Both the position numbers and the translations under genes were made by a program. Below, one piece after another: positions 34,075 to 46,100 of a DNA stretch of 64,000 bases. A model generated the notes under the pieces. That model was not told the DNA's origin and did not search any database. It saw only the letters and a list, made by a program, of their open reading frames with translations. The stretch's first letter is position 1, and every line of letters begins with the position of its first letter. The stretch is from the NCBI GenBank assembly GCA_023105745.1, contig JALGQZ010000013.1, positions 8,613,105 through 8,677,104 of the forward strand, given 5' to 3'. This DNA comes from Austropuccinia psidii (taxonomy: Eukaryota > Basidiomycota > Pucciniomycetes > Pucciniales > Sphaerophragmiaceae).

Positions 34075-35423
34075 TCAGGCTTTTCCCTGGCTGGGAAAAT
34101 TTCCTGACATTTGGGTAAGCTTGTTTTGAGCCCTTGTGAAACAGGACTCAAGACTATTCTTTCCACAACAATAGGTATGTAGATCCTCCTTGATTCTTAT
34201 TTCTTTTTCAGAAGTCATCAACTTGAAATATTTTTTCAATAAAGAAGAATGGGGAATTTCCCTCTTCTGAAAATTCTTCTTCTTCCTTTGACTTGAGCTT
34301 GAAGAATTTTGAGGATGAGAAGAATTTGACTTTGAGGCTTCAGGATTCTTCTCTTTTTGCCTCTCATGGTACCTGGTATCAAGCTTCAGGGTAATGTCCA
34401 TTAAGTCTTGAAGAGAGTCAATTATTGAAGGATGGGAGGCCAACTGATCCAAAATCCCGGGTTGCAATCCCTTCCTGAAATGATGAATAAGCACCCTTTC
34501 ACCTCAATCTCCAATTATTGAAACCAAACTTCTGAAATCGGCTATGTATAAAGAAACATGGCCACCTTCTTTCATTCTTAGAGAATAAAATTCTGCTTTA
34601 GATTTTCTGACTTCATTTGGGTCCCCAAATAAGGTGAAGAGTTGAGATTCAAATAAGCTCCATGAATTGAGAAGGTAATTTGGATCTTGATTGGTGAGAT
34701 TGGAAATGTAAGGCTCAATCAATTTTGAAGCCCTGCCAATGAGAAATGAAGTGGCATAGAGAAATTTTCCAGATCATTATGAAAGATCAATTGAAAAGAT
34801 TGAATGAAGCTTCTGACTTTGAAGGGCTGAGTCCTATCAAAGTATTCTGGTGCATTCATAGATGGCGTCTTGAAGTCTGATGGTCTTGATGACTCACAAA
34901 CTGAAGCTTCTTGAAAATTGGCCATAATTTGAGTCATCTGCTGCATAATGGCCAATAAGGATGGTTCAGACTGGTGAGAGACAGGCTGATCAGACTGGGC
35001 TAGAGTTGGTCCTCCGGTACCTTGGGATGCCCCCACTGGAGCAGGAACACCTTTGTTAACATCAGACTCTTCCTCTTCCACAGAATTCTCCTCCTACCCT
35101 TCACCATCTTCACCTGGACCTTTGAGAGTGGTCCTTGAAAGTCCTGGGAATCTGCCAACAACTCCTGAGAATGAGCTTGATCTTCTTGTCCCTCTTCCTT
35201 CCTTCCTGGATAGTTCTGCTCCTTCCATGTGGGGTCCTCTATCTAATTTGGCCCTCAGTTGAGGAACTGCTGGGGTGCCATCAACAGGAGCTCTTGGAGT
35301 TGCAGTAAGAACATCTTGAACTCTGGCCTGGGATCTTGTCTGTCTTGCAGGAGGTGAATGTTGAAAGGGCATTAATTCAGGAATAAAATCACAATTTTCT
35401 TGAAGTCCAAAATCAACAATCAA
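34075..35423 (-). pseudogene. C gag, broken by stop and indels
   Basis: A probable start at 35372 follows a longer open stretch from 35423 (first part MPFQHSPPARQTRSQA). A TAG at 35096-35094 ends the first piece. The frame then resumes as a Glu/Asp-rich linker, QPVSHQSEPSLLAIMQQMTQ, and FDRTQPFKVRSFIQSFQL. A small deletion near 34738 relative to F shifts frame, after which LFESQLFTLFGDPNEVRK and GHVSLYIADFRSLV continue (34722-34504), then a Ser/Lys-rich tail with a degenerate zinc knuckle (34494-34075). This is a retrotransposon gag of the classic capsid type (FGDPNE...SLR....Y...F). F carries the same protein with different lesions. Confidence 0.85.
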
Positions 35424-36049
35424 ATCTTGAGGAAATTCAATGAATCAAACAAAAAATAAAAAATATTCAGGTAAATCAATCAATTAAATATCAAATGAAA
35501 CTTGAAGTCAATGAATCAGTATGTCCAATCAGTCAAAATCAAAATCTTGCAGGAAATCAATCAAGAAATATTCTTGAGGCAAAATCAATTTCTGTCAAAA
35601 TTCTTGATGTGAAGAATCAGCAAAATCAATGAAATCTTCAGGTCAATCAATTTTCTTGAAGTCAATATCAATTATATGTCAAATCAATCAATCAAATAAG
35701 TTCAAGTGAAATCCTTCTATTGATCAAAAAGCTCTTTAAGAATAATTCCAAATAGAACTTGATATGAAGAGTGTTTCTGAAAAGTCTTGATGACCAATTC
35801 AAAAAATAAAATGAAAAAAAATGAGATAACGCCTGAATTAAGAATGAAATGAATTTGATGATTTGAAATAAGATTTAAAGGAAGAAAAAAGGAATAAAAA
35901 TTGGGTCAGCTTTCAATTTTCAAAATGAAGCAAGAATGACAGAAAGTTGAGAAGTGAAAAAGAATCATAAAGTTCCTAAGCATTAAACAGTCATAATTCC
36001 AATGAAATGAGTGAATCAGAATGAATGAACATAATGAAAAGAAATTATG
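35424..36049 (-). other. C leader, no gene
   Basis: Between the gag start and the primer site. AT-rich, rich in AATCAA/TTGATT repeats on both strands. The same texture is found in the F leader at 57066-57806. Nothing coding seen. Confidence 0.6.
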
Positions 36050-36063
36050 AGTTAATTAATATA
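36050..36063 (-). other. C primer-binding site, complementary to its own LTR
   Basis: Sense TATATTAATTAACT, one base from the LTR end (36065). Its exact complement AGTTAATTAATATA lies in sense inside the same LTR at 36457-36444. Same arrangement as F. No tRNA-type TGG start. Confidence 0.6.
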
Positions 36064-36064
36064 A

Positions 36065-36960
36065 TGTCACAGGGGTGTTTATGGAAGCAAGGATGGCCTG
36101 GAACTCAGGAATCAAGAACTCACTTGGAGGGCTCCAAAAGATTAAAGAAATTAGAAGAATATATTTCTTCAAGGAAGAATAAAAGTAAAGACAAGTATTC
36201 CAAATGAATAAAAGAAAAGGAAGCCAATTTTCAGGATAATGAGAAATCCAAAGGCCAAAGAGCCAACCAAATGAATCCTCAATTCACTATTTCAACCTGC
36301 CAGAAAGAGGAATGGAATTAGTGAAGGATATGACCACCAATATCCACTGACAGGCAAAAAAGAAAAGGTGCAAATGACTGACTTAACATTATCAGCATAT
36401 ACTTTAATAAATGAATATAAAAGAAGGATAAGAATAAATCCAATATATTAATTAACTGGGGAAAAACTCCCCAGGTGATGAAAGATGGCCAGTATTTGTG
36501 AAAAGCTGAAAGGATGATCCTGGAAGGTGAATAATCCGGCTGTATTGTCTGAATTGGGCCAATACAGTTCTGTACATCTTGAGAATTGAACTGTGTGACT
36601 TAATTCCCACAGTGGAATATGAATGGGCCCAAATGGGCCAAGGCCATACAGGATACTTGATTACTACCATGTATAGACCAATTGAGTTGTCCAAGGAATT
36701 CTGAGTGCTTGATGCCTTGAAAATGATTGAAAATATTGATAACCTCTGAGAATTTCCCTTAGAATAGTCCTGATGAGAAATGACAACCCAACCCCTGGAG
36801 GCCCAGGTGGTTGGGGTCCTTGAATAGTCTTCTGCTAGGCGCCAGGGAACTGCCAAACTGGAATAGCTGAAAGATCCTTCTTCAAAATTGGTGATTGATT
36901 GGGTACTTGATTTGGAATTGCATAATTCAGTCCTGAAAATGTCACCATTGAATTTCTGAG
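36065..36960 (-). repeat. C 5' LTR, distal part (R/U5 side)
   Basis: Left edge TGTCAC on the plus strand (LTR end TGACA in sense). Aligns with the F 5' LTR from 57822. It is interrupted at CTGAG (36956-36960) by element F and continues at 59242. Confidence 0.85.
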
Positions 36961-37202
36961 TGTCACAGGGGGCTCTTGGTCAGAAAGAAAAGAGTGGCCT
37001 GGCACTCAGCAATCAGGGAACTCACTTGGAAGACTCCAAAGAATAAAGAAAATAAAATAAAAGAATAAATTCATCTAAGAAATATGAAGGTACAAGATAA
37101 GATTCAATATAAGGAAACGGAATCCATATTGCCAAAGAGCCAACCAAGTAAGTCCTTAATCACTGTTTCAACCTGCCAAAATGAACAATGGAATTAGTGC
37201 GG
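36961..37202 (-). repeat. F 3' LTR, distal part
   Basis: Starts TGTCACAGGG after the target CTGAG. It aligns with 57822 onward and stops at GCGG, where G is inserted; it continues at 50046. Confidence 0.88.
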
Positions 37203-39433
37203 TGTGGGAACTCCTTTTGGTGTGGGATGAAATAAGGCAGTACCTTGAGGGGGAAATTATTGGTAAGTCTGTTTTGAATTTCAGAATTGTCCAATAACCA
37301 TGGGTGCTAAGGTGTATTAGCTGCCCCTCTAAATAATACTGAATAGTCAGCCTACAGAGAATCACAAAATAAAATAAGATTTGTGGCTTTAACAGATAGA
37401 GAAGACTTATCAGCAGTCTCTAAATCAGACCTATCAATAACACTACAGTAAAAATTCTGATCTAAAATTTCTGATAAAATAAACACTAGATTTTTTTTAC
37501 TTTATTTTAATAAAAGTGATGATAATATATATATATATATATATGTTTTGGGTTTCTGTTATTTTAATGAAACTAATAAGAATATTTTTTTTTTGTTTTT
37601 TTTTTAAGAATGATAAGAATATATATATTTTTTATGGTTTTAGGTTGATTATAATGATTTTTTTTTGATATGAGTACTAATAATAAGACTACTGGATTTG
37701 ATTCTTTTAGGATTTTTGTTTTAATACTGGGTTTTATATCACTACTACTTTTTTTTTAATAATACTAAGCCACTGAGCAAGGCTACTGAGCTTTTTACTA
37801 CGTTAATACTACTATTCTTCACTAATACTAAGCTACTGAGCAAGGCTACTGAGCTTTTACTACGGTTATACTACTATTCTTCACTAATACTAAGCTACTG
37901 AGCAAGGCTACTGAGCTTTTCACTACTAAAACACTACTACTATTCTAGATATCCTGCTAGTTCAGGGATGGTTATGATCCTGGATAGTGGGAACTTGTTC
38001 CATGATGATGGGAAAAATGAGGGAGAGAGGACCTCTATTTATAGCTTTTGGGCCTCCATAGAGCTTCTCAAAATAGGGTACTTAGAAAAAAATCATAGTT
38101 GAGAGGTTTTAGCTAGTGAGACGTGTAGTTTTGGTGTAGCAGCGTGTTTGCTGAGAGAATTATGCTGGTGGTGCTGTTTCTTATCAAGATCATGTGATGT
38201 ATTTGAGATAATTTGGCTGGTGAGATTTTCTTTTTATCAGAGTCATGTGAGGTCATTGAGATAATATGGCTGGTGATGTTTTCTTGAAGGTGGGGAAAGT
38301 ATCTTTTGTTTCTTTTTTTTACGTATGTTATGAGAGAATTATGCTGGTGGTTCTTTTTCTTATCAAAATCATGTGATGTATTTGAGATAATTTGGCTGGT
38401 GATGTTTTATTTTTGCCAAGAAAGTGGAGAAAATACAGCTCCTGACAATTGAACTGTCTTATAGTCATATGATATATATGAGAAAATTATGCTGGTGTTT
38501 CTGTTTCTTATCAAAATCATGTGATGTCTTTGAGATAATTTTGCTGGTGATATTTTCTTTTTATCAGAGTCATGTGAGGTCATTGAGATAATTTGGCTGG
38601 TAATGTTTTATTGAAGGTGGGGAAAGTATTTTTTGTTTCTATTTTTTACGTATGTTTTGAGAGAATTATGCTGGTGGCTCTTTTCCTTATCAAAATCATG
38701 TGATGTATTTGAGATAACTTGGCTGGTGAGATTTTCTTTTTATCAGGGTCATGTGAGGTCATTGAGATAATATAGCTAGTGATTTTTTTCTTGAAGGTGG
38801 GGAAATTATTTTTTTGTTTCTATTTTTACGTATTTTATGAGAGAATTATGCTGGTGGTGCTTTTTCTTTATCAAAATCATGTGATTTCATTGAGATAATA
38901 TGGCTGGTGATGTTCTTTTTTTTGCCAAGAAAGTGGAGAGAATACAGCTCCTGACAATTGAACTGTCTTCTAGTCATATGATATATATGAGAGAATTATG
39001 CTGGTGTTTCTGTTTTAGTATTGTATCATTTCATATGGAGATTGCATCATTTCTATAAAGTTTGCTGCGTGCCATTATTACTAAGCAAACATTTGTTCTT
39101 GGAAAATATATTGTAATTTTATGCATAGCCTTGAGGTATTTCTTCTTTCAATTGAATCAAGGTGGGGAAAATACATCTTCTGATGCTTTGGTCCATCTTC
39201 ATATACCTTTATTTAGATTAACTGCCTTTAATGACGTAATTTTTTATTGATGATGCGATAAGGTGGAGATATCCTTTGATACTATACTGTTTTGATAAGA
39301 TCTTGATGCTGTGTATTGTATATTTCTTTTTGAGATTTGTAGTTGTAATGTGTAAATATGTTTTGCGTATTATCATTTTTTTTTTGTTTTATTGGTAAGC
39401 TTAAAACTGGTACTAATGGTATGGAATACCACA
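37203..39433 (-). repeat. G 3' LTR (2231 bp)
   Basis: Pairs with 47824-50045. Contains TATAAATA at 38043-38036 (sense) and, upstream of it in sense, an array of about 150/180 bp repeats (about 38150-39010). The 62-codon frame at 39062-39250 recurs at 49675-49863 only because the LTRs are copies. Confidence 0.94.
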
Positions 39434-39444
39434 TCCCCCTCTCC
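39434..39444 (-). other. G polypurine tract
   Basis: Sense GGAGAGGGGGA directly upstream of the LTR start; pure purines. Confidence 0.8.
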
Positions 39445-39488
39445 ATTTAATGCTGTCCCCAGCATTCCAGTTGAAAAGCTTGCCATTA

Positions 39489-39985
39489 TCAATCATATTC
39501 ATTTTGTTCAATTTCTTCTCCCTCCAATATTAACTCTTCATCTTCAATTTCTTCACTGCTTTCATTTTCTGACTCTGAACTTAATTGAGCTTCCTTTCCT
39601 CTTGGATAAAACCTCTTGATGTGACTTGCTGCAAATTTTCTTGTAAGTTTGGTGCCATCCAATTCTTCAAGCTCATAAGGTCCATTATTAACTTGATTTA
39701 TGACTCTATAAGGTCCATTCCAACGTTTCTTGAAGAATAAACCCCACTGTGACTCAAGTGCTTTATTATAAACTAATACCAAGTCCCCTGGTTCAAGTGG
39801 ATTTCTCAGTCTATGTGCCATCTTTTTGCCCAAATATTTAACTGATTTGTGTCTTGAATATCTCAATTTCTGTGCTTCTGCTAATCTTGTTTCTTGTATT
39901 TCCACAATCTGTATGGTTATTGCCTCCAATAGTTCTTCTAGTTGGTATTCTCTTTTGATTGAATATTCTTCATTAATTTCACCTT
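39489..39985 (-). pseudogene. G integrase C-terminal tail remnant
   Basis: About 165 codons open to the stop at 39489. They read EYQLEELLEAITIQIVEIQ, then ETRLAEAQKLRYSRHKSVKY, LEPGDLVLVYN, KKRWNGPYRVI, GPYELEELDGTKL and HIKRFYP, ending in a Glu/Ser-rich acidic tail. This is the region after the DDE core in gypsy integrases (GDLVLV..., GPYRV..., L..LDG, RFYP). The catalytic core should lie upstream (to the right) but sequence past 39985 is low complexity, so the rest of pol has been lost. There is no ATG at the head of the fragment. It may persist because it overlaps signals needed near the polypurine tract. Confidence 0.8.
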
Positions 39986-40079
39986 GAAGTCTTCATTATT
40001 CTATCCTTCACCTTGGTTGTTAATTTTGATATTTTCATTTTTTTTATTTTCTTGATTCCTTGATTTTACTCGCATATTC

Positions 40080-40283
40080 AGCCCTCTGGTGTGCTACCCC
40101 TGTAGTTTGAGTCATACAAAGACTAATTTTAGCCTTCAGGTTGCTACCCTGTAGTTTAAGTCATACAAGGACTAATTTTAGCCTTCAGGTTGCTACCCTG
40201 TAGTTTAAAGTCATACAAGGACTAATTTTAGCCTTCAGGTTGCTACCCTGTAGTTTAAAGTCATACAAGGACTAAATTTTAGG
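40080..40283. repeat. Tandem repeat of about 50 bp, four copies
   Basis: Unit contains CAGGTTGCTACCCTGTAG, TTTAAAGTCATACAAGG and ACTAATTTTAGCC. Copies differ by one or two bases. It lies inside G where pol is missing. Confidence 0.85.
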
Positions 40284-40369
40284 TTCTTTATTTGATCTGA
40301 TCTTTTATTTTTAATCACGACAGTTTATTTTATTTATTTTTTTGTTATTATAATTTTTTTATGTTAAAA

Positions 40370-40668
40370 AAAGATTTTTTTTTTTTTTTGTTTATATAAA
40401 AAAAAATTTTGTTTTCATTTTCTTTTTATCTTGAAAATTTTTTTTTTTTTTTTTTTTTATCTTGAAAAATTTTTTTTTTTTTTTTTTTTATGTTGAAAAA
40501 TTTTTTTTTTTTTTTATTAAAAAAATTTTTTTTTTTTTTTTTTTATGTTGAAAAATTTTTTTTTTTTTTTTTTTATGTTGAAAAAAAAATTTTTTTTTTT
40601 TTTTTATGTTGAAAAAATTTTTTTTTTTTTTTTTTTTTATGTTGAAAAAATTTTTTTTTTTTTTTTTC
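40370..40668. repeat. Poly(T) array with ATGTTGAAAAA spacers
   Basis: Eight or nine T tracts of about 15-22 separated by ATGTTGAAAA or ATCTTGAAAA. The minus-strand frame through it codes only Lys, Phe, Gln, His and Asn runs and is not a gene. Confidence 0.85.
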
Positions 40669-41159
40669 AAGAGTGATCAAATTGATGAGTAATGTTGAAG
40701 GAGGTTTCAATTTGAGGAGTGTTGTTATATTTTCCAATGGTGTAGTGGTTAGTGATTCCGGGTTGCTTTCCACTTTCATCAACTTTGAAACGGGTTCAAT
40801 TCCCCCCTCTGGCAGTAATTCTGCTGCCGGACCTGTCAGTTTCTGGAATAGGGTAACCATGCTGGGTAGCATATTCTGAGCCTTGAGCAAGCTTAGTGAT
40901 GCAATTTGGTATCGTTGTGTTCCTTGATTCTGTCAAACAAAATTGATCTTTGGAAACTTGTTGTGATTGAGGGTGCTCAACCTTGATCATAATTTGAGAA
41001 GTACTTATTTCAATTTGCTCATTTAAAATGCTGGAAGGATGCGTGCTTGTCAAAGATTGACAAACCCATTAATTTGGGGCTATAAGAACGTCATCCAGTA
41101 TAAATGGTGGTAGCCTTTTTGGTGAGTTGAATTATTTTCTGTCTTGAGGTGGTCATTTT

Positions 41160-41431
41160 ATGACCGGCGGTCATAATTTGACATTTTAAATTCTTTGATC
41201 TTCCTTTTCTGTATCTGAATAGCCTAGCTTGTTTGGTTGATTTTTCCCCCATGTCTTGAGATAATTTTCTTGATTTTAGGCCAAATTATGACCGGCGGTC
41301 ATAATTTTGACATTTTGAGCTTCTTCTATCTTCTTTTTCTGTATCTGAATGGCCTATCTTGTTTGGTTGGTTTTTGTTTCCATATTTTATCTCTTCCTGT
41401 TTCAAAGAAACAAATTATGACCGGCGGTCAT
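41160..41431. repeat. Three copies of a 128 bp unit centred on ATGACCGGCGGTCAT
   Basis: The near-perfect 7+1+7 palindrome lies at 41160-41174, 41288-41302 and 41417-41431. Flanks share TAATTTTGACATTTTGAGC and TTTTTCTGTATCTGAATGGCC. Confidence 0.75.
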
Positions 41432-41767
41432 AATTTTGATATTTTGAGCTATCTATATCTTCTTTTGCTGTTTCTTCACATCATCTTTTTCATTGTTTTT
41501 TTTTCAAAAAGAGAAATAACATTAATAAAGGCCTATGGGCCCACACTTCCCCAAACTTGTGCCATTTTTAATATATATGAGGTGGCATAAGAACAGATAA
41601 CCACCCCTGTTTTTCTTTTTCTTTTTCTTTTATTGAATTGAGATACTTGTACTTTTTTTTTTTTTTTTTTAACACTTCCAAATTTGGAATATTGTCCTGA
41701 ATACTGATACATAACCTGAAAAAAATGTTTTTTTTTCTTTTTTTTTTTATCTTTTCTTCCTTTTTTT

Positions 41768-42451
41768 TTATAGTTTGTAAATAATATTCTTCTGAATCCA
41801 TTGTATAAGCTGTTTCTTGAGTTTTGATATGAATCTTCTTTTTTCTTCTTTAATTTTTTTTACAAATAATTCTTCCCAGATAAAGCTCCAACAATCCTTA
41901 TTGATATTATAATTATGTGCCTTGAGACTGATAATTCCAAGTATAAACACCTCTTCCCATAAGACATTCCAATTGGCCTTTTCAATTACATAATTCCCAT
42001 GCTTTCATAAGATTCTTCCTTCTGGTATGTCCAGTAAATCCAGAAACAGTCCTCTTGAGGCTTCCACATCCCCAAAATAGATTTTTCTTCTCCATTCTGA
42101 ATCTGTTAATGTATCCTCTTCCCAATATGTGTTTCCTAAATTTCCCTTGATACCATCATATGTAACTAATTCTAGAAATTCCAGTCTTGAAAGAGAGAAT
42201 CCTGGAAGCTCTTGCCAATCTTTAGATTCTTGAATATGTTGATGCAGTTCTGGAAAATTGAACAATTCTTCAAATTCTAAGTATGGAATCCATATCTGAA
42301 ATAAATCCTCTCCTTCTTCAACAAATGGTGTTTCCCAGTAATTGACTTCTTCTGTATTTCCTACAATTTTGCAATTTACGTCTGTCCAGCCTTCTTCATT
42401 CCAACCAAGATTCCATTCCAATTCATTTTCATGTGTAATTTTGGCATCCAT
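41768..42451 (-). pseudogene. G second frame: duplicated gag-tail domain, one in-frame stop
   Basis: ATG at 42451-42449, just after a TAG. Open to TGA at 42007-42005 (148 codons), then open again in the same frame to 41768. The first half is acidic (Glu/Trp-rich, NELEWNLGWNEEGW). It contains ELPGFSLSRLEFLELV and VTYDGIKGNLGNTYW, which match ELPGSNLTNVDFLELL and LTTIGIKGNLRNPYW near the C-terminus of the large G frame (about residues 1365-1400). The part after the TGA is Lys-rich and helical, like the final 60 residues of the large frame. So this is a second copy of that tail, about 228 codons, probably from duplication. No known domain recognised. The TGA makes its expression doubtful. Confidence 0.65.
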
Positions 42452-42513
42452 GACTGTCTAGATCCTTTCTGAGGTTTGGTGAGATTATTGAGTTTTGAGA
42501 TAAAAGACTAATT

Positions 42514-43010
42514 ACTCTTTGATAAGGCAGGAGGTCACTGCCACTGAGTGATAAGAGTGTTTAAAAAAGATTTTTTTTTTATAAGTTAGTTTGAATGATT
42601 TGAAATTCCTCTTTGATAAGGCAGGAGGTGACTTCCACTGAGTGATAAGAGTGTTTAAAAAAGATTTTTTTTTTATAAATTAGTTTGAATGATTTGAAAT
42701 TCCTCTTTGATAAGGCAGGAGGTCACTGCCCTGAATTGTAAGAATGTTGAAAAAAGATTTTTTTTTTATGTTTTTGAATTTTTTGAAATTCCTCTTTGAT
42801 AAGGCAGGAGGTCACTGCCCTGAATTATGGAAATGTTGAAAAAAGATTATTTTTTTTTTATGTTTTTGAATGATTTGAAGTTCCTCTTTGATAAGGCAGG
42901 AGGTCACTGCCCTGAATTGTAAGAATGTTGAAAAAGGATTTTTTTTTTAATTATTTGAAATTCCTCTTTGATAAGGCAGGAGGTCACTGCCCTGATACTG
43001 ATACAGATAT
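42514..43010. repeat. Tandem repeat of about 80-97 bp, six copies
   Basis: Unit begins CTCTTTGATAAGGCAGGAGGTCACTGCC and ends in an A/T run AAAAAAGATTTTTTTTT. Copies start near 42514, 42611, 42702, 42791, 42886 and 42965. Confidence 0.85.
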
Positions 43011-43148
43011 GAAAAAAAATTGTCTTTTTTTTTTTTTTTCTAGGTTATTTTTTTTATTATTTTTGCTATTTTTTATGGTGGTTTTTTTTTTTTTTATTTT
43101 ATTTTATTTTTTTTTTAATTGGCAATTGAAATTGGATTACTTCAGTTG

Positions 43149-46100
43149 TTATTGAGAAATATTCAACCTTCTGTTGTGAATTACTGAAAGACATATGTCC
43201 TTCAATATTTCTCCAAAGATCTTGTTGCGTTGTTTTCTTTGTGTATTTCCTTTCCATTTGGAAACAAAACCTTTGACTTCATGAATAAATATGTACCCAA
43301 AATCACACCAGCAAAGAGTTCCTCCCAAGATTTCCAAACCATCTAGATTCAAATCTTCTTGAGCCCATAACATTTTGTGATACAGTCCTTCTATTGTCAT
43401 TTGATAATATCCATAAGGCTTCTTCCAGTAAGGATTTCTTAAATTTCCTTTGATTCCAATAGTGGTTAGTAATTCCAGGAAATCAACATTTGTAAGATTT
43501 GATCCAGGTAGTTCTGAAATATATTTGGTTTGAATTATTGGTGAATCTAGCTCATAATCATACAGTTCCTTAAATGTTATTATTGGAAGTATTATGTAAT
43601 CTTCCAGTCCTTCATATTCTGGTATGTCTTCCTGTATGCCATTTTGATTCTGGGAGTCATTTGGTAATTCAGATGTAATTCCTTTATTTTGATTAAATAG
43701 ATCAGTTGTGCTTGAAAAGCAGAATATTTGATCATAGGCATGATTAAATTCTTCTAGAATGCTAAGTCCAGCTAGCCTTTGTGTATTTTCTGATAACTCT
43801 CCTTCTTCTAGATCTTCAAATATTCTTCCTTGCTTATATTTATCTTCCAAATCTTCATTATTTTGTTGGTATAACTTCAAGTCATCTTCTGATTCTGCTG
43901 TTTCCATTTTTTTATGGATCCTCTTTTGAATATTTCTATCCCAAACTTGATCCATTTTGTCTTCAGTAATTATGGCACTTTCCTTTTCCAATTCTTCAAA
44001 TTTTCTTTTTGCCAATGGATTTATTATGTCATTTTTTATTTTTTCAGTATCACTAATGTACCAAGCTTTCTCCTGAAATAAATTTGAATAATCTTCTGCA
44101 ATTCCTGAGGAATTTGCTTCAGGTGGCTTCAGATCCATTTTAAATTTCTTCTGTGGGCTTTCTACTTTATCTTCTTCATTCATACCACTTAGCTCAAGTG
44201 CTAGCCATTTCTCTGGGTCTTCTATGGCCATGTCCAAATTTCTTCTCATCTTCTTCAGTTCCATTTTTATTTTTTCTATTGCTTCACTATCTTCTACCTT
44301 CAATTCATCCTCTTCTGGATCCTTCCCTTTAGGTTTTGTTTCAGTTTGAGGTGGAATACTTTCTTTAGATGAAGATAATATGCTTGACTTTTCTTCATCT
44401 ATTATCTGGTTGAAATTTTCAAATACTAAGAAGTCCAGGTAGGTTTTCTCTTCACCTTCAAAAGTGACTTCAAGATTTTTAATTTGACCAATTGGCTTCA
44501 AAAAGTTATCTGTTGATTTTGATGTGTAAGGGCCGATTTTTAATTCTGCTTTTAGGGCTATTTCCTGAGTTATTACATTCAAATCATTTTTTGCATCAAA
44601 AATAGCTGAGAAGGGTATTTTGTTTGGTCCAAGAAATACTGTCTTCACTATTGTTGAAGATTGACTTTCTGTTTCCTCGGTTTCTTTTCTTTTGGATGAT
44701 TCTGCTCCAGTTATTGACCATTTTCCGATCTCTGAAGATGCACAAAGCTCCATACCTCTTGGTGGAGAAATTTGCCAGCCCATAGCTTGAGGGTTACATA
44801 TTGGTAAGCATAATCGACGTCCATCTTTCTCTGGATAACTAAATATTTCCCCTTGCTTGTGTGAAAATTCCAATTTAACATTATTATCTGCTAAAAATGG
44901 TCTTCCAAGTATGGTGTGTACAGCTCCTTTTGCTATGAATAAATGAATTTCTTTTTCTTCTCCTGTTATCATAGTAATTGGTGTAAATTCTGAGAGTCCA
45001 ACCAAGGATGTGGTATGTCCACCAATTCCTCTGAGATTCATATCGAGCTTTCTACTTGTAAGTGAGGCTTGAATTGCAATTTCCTCTGGTATTATATTAA
45101 TTTCTGATCCAGTATCCACCAATGCCATTGTAGGATATTCTTCTCTTCCAATAAATACTTCCATAAATCCAAGTGGGCATGCATAATGTAATCTTGGGGT
45201 ATCATAGTCCCGTAGCTTTACTGAAAGTAGTCTTTCTTGAATATTTGACGTATTGACTGATTTTATTGCTTCTTTTTCCTGGGTAGTTAAATTTTGTAGT
45301 TTATCAATAAAGGTTGGTGACATTGATAATATTTCTTCAAGAGTAAGATTTATCTTTTGTTCAAGTATTCTCTTCATCACATGTTCAATTATTATCTTTG
45401 GGTTATTGGGTGTAGTTTTTACCTTGTTTTTTAATTCCATCTTTTGTGAATCCTGTCTAAGTACCTCCTTATTCTTTTCCTTGGAAATTATTTCAATATC
45501 ATTATCTACTCCCTTTCCTTCTTGTGTTTTCTTGTATTTTGTTGGAATTAGAACTCTTATTTCTTCTTCTGCCTCATCTTCCTTGTGGTAGGCACCTGGT
45601 AACTTCTTTTTAAAGGGTTTGTGTGTTTCATTTTTATCCTCTTGCTGGGTTTGACTTTGAGTTTCCTGTCTTGAAGCTCTTTGCCTTGTCTGTCTAAGCC
45701 CAACATTTATTTGTATATTTTCATTTGCTGTTGACATTTGAGGAGGTTTCCAGTTTCCCCATTCTTCTATTTGAGCTATAGCAGTTGCCTTCTCTTCTTT
45801 GCTTTCCTCAATTACTGTTGTCTCTTGCTTCTTTTGGGGTGGATTCGATTGTTCCATCATTTTCTTTGTAAAATCCTCCTGCTCTTTGGCAAAATGTCTA
45901 ACTAATTCTTTTGCAGATTTAGGGCCTTCTGTGGGTACTCTTTGAAAATTTGGAAAAAGATATGTTCCTCCACGCTTGAAGACAATTCTTTTCTCCAAGT
46001 CTTCTGTGAGGTGATTACATCTTATTGCAGAATGTCCTTCTTCTAAGCAGTAATAACACTTCAGTAGCTGTCTTGGAGCCATTTGTGCTGGAACATATGG

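Noticed and set aside
39062..39250. 62-codon frame found in both G LTRs (also 49675-49863)
   Set aside because: Same reason; it lies inside the U3 region.
40488..40890. Lys/Phe/Asn-rich minus frames
   Set aside because: Products of the poly(T) array.
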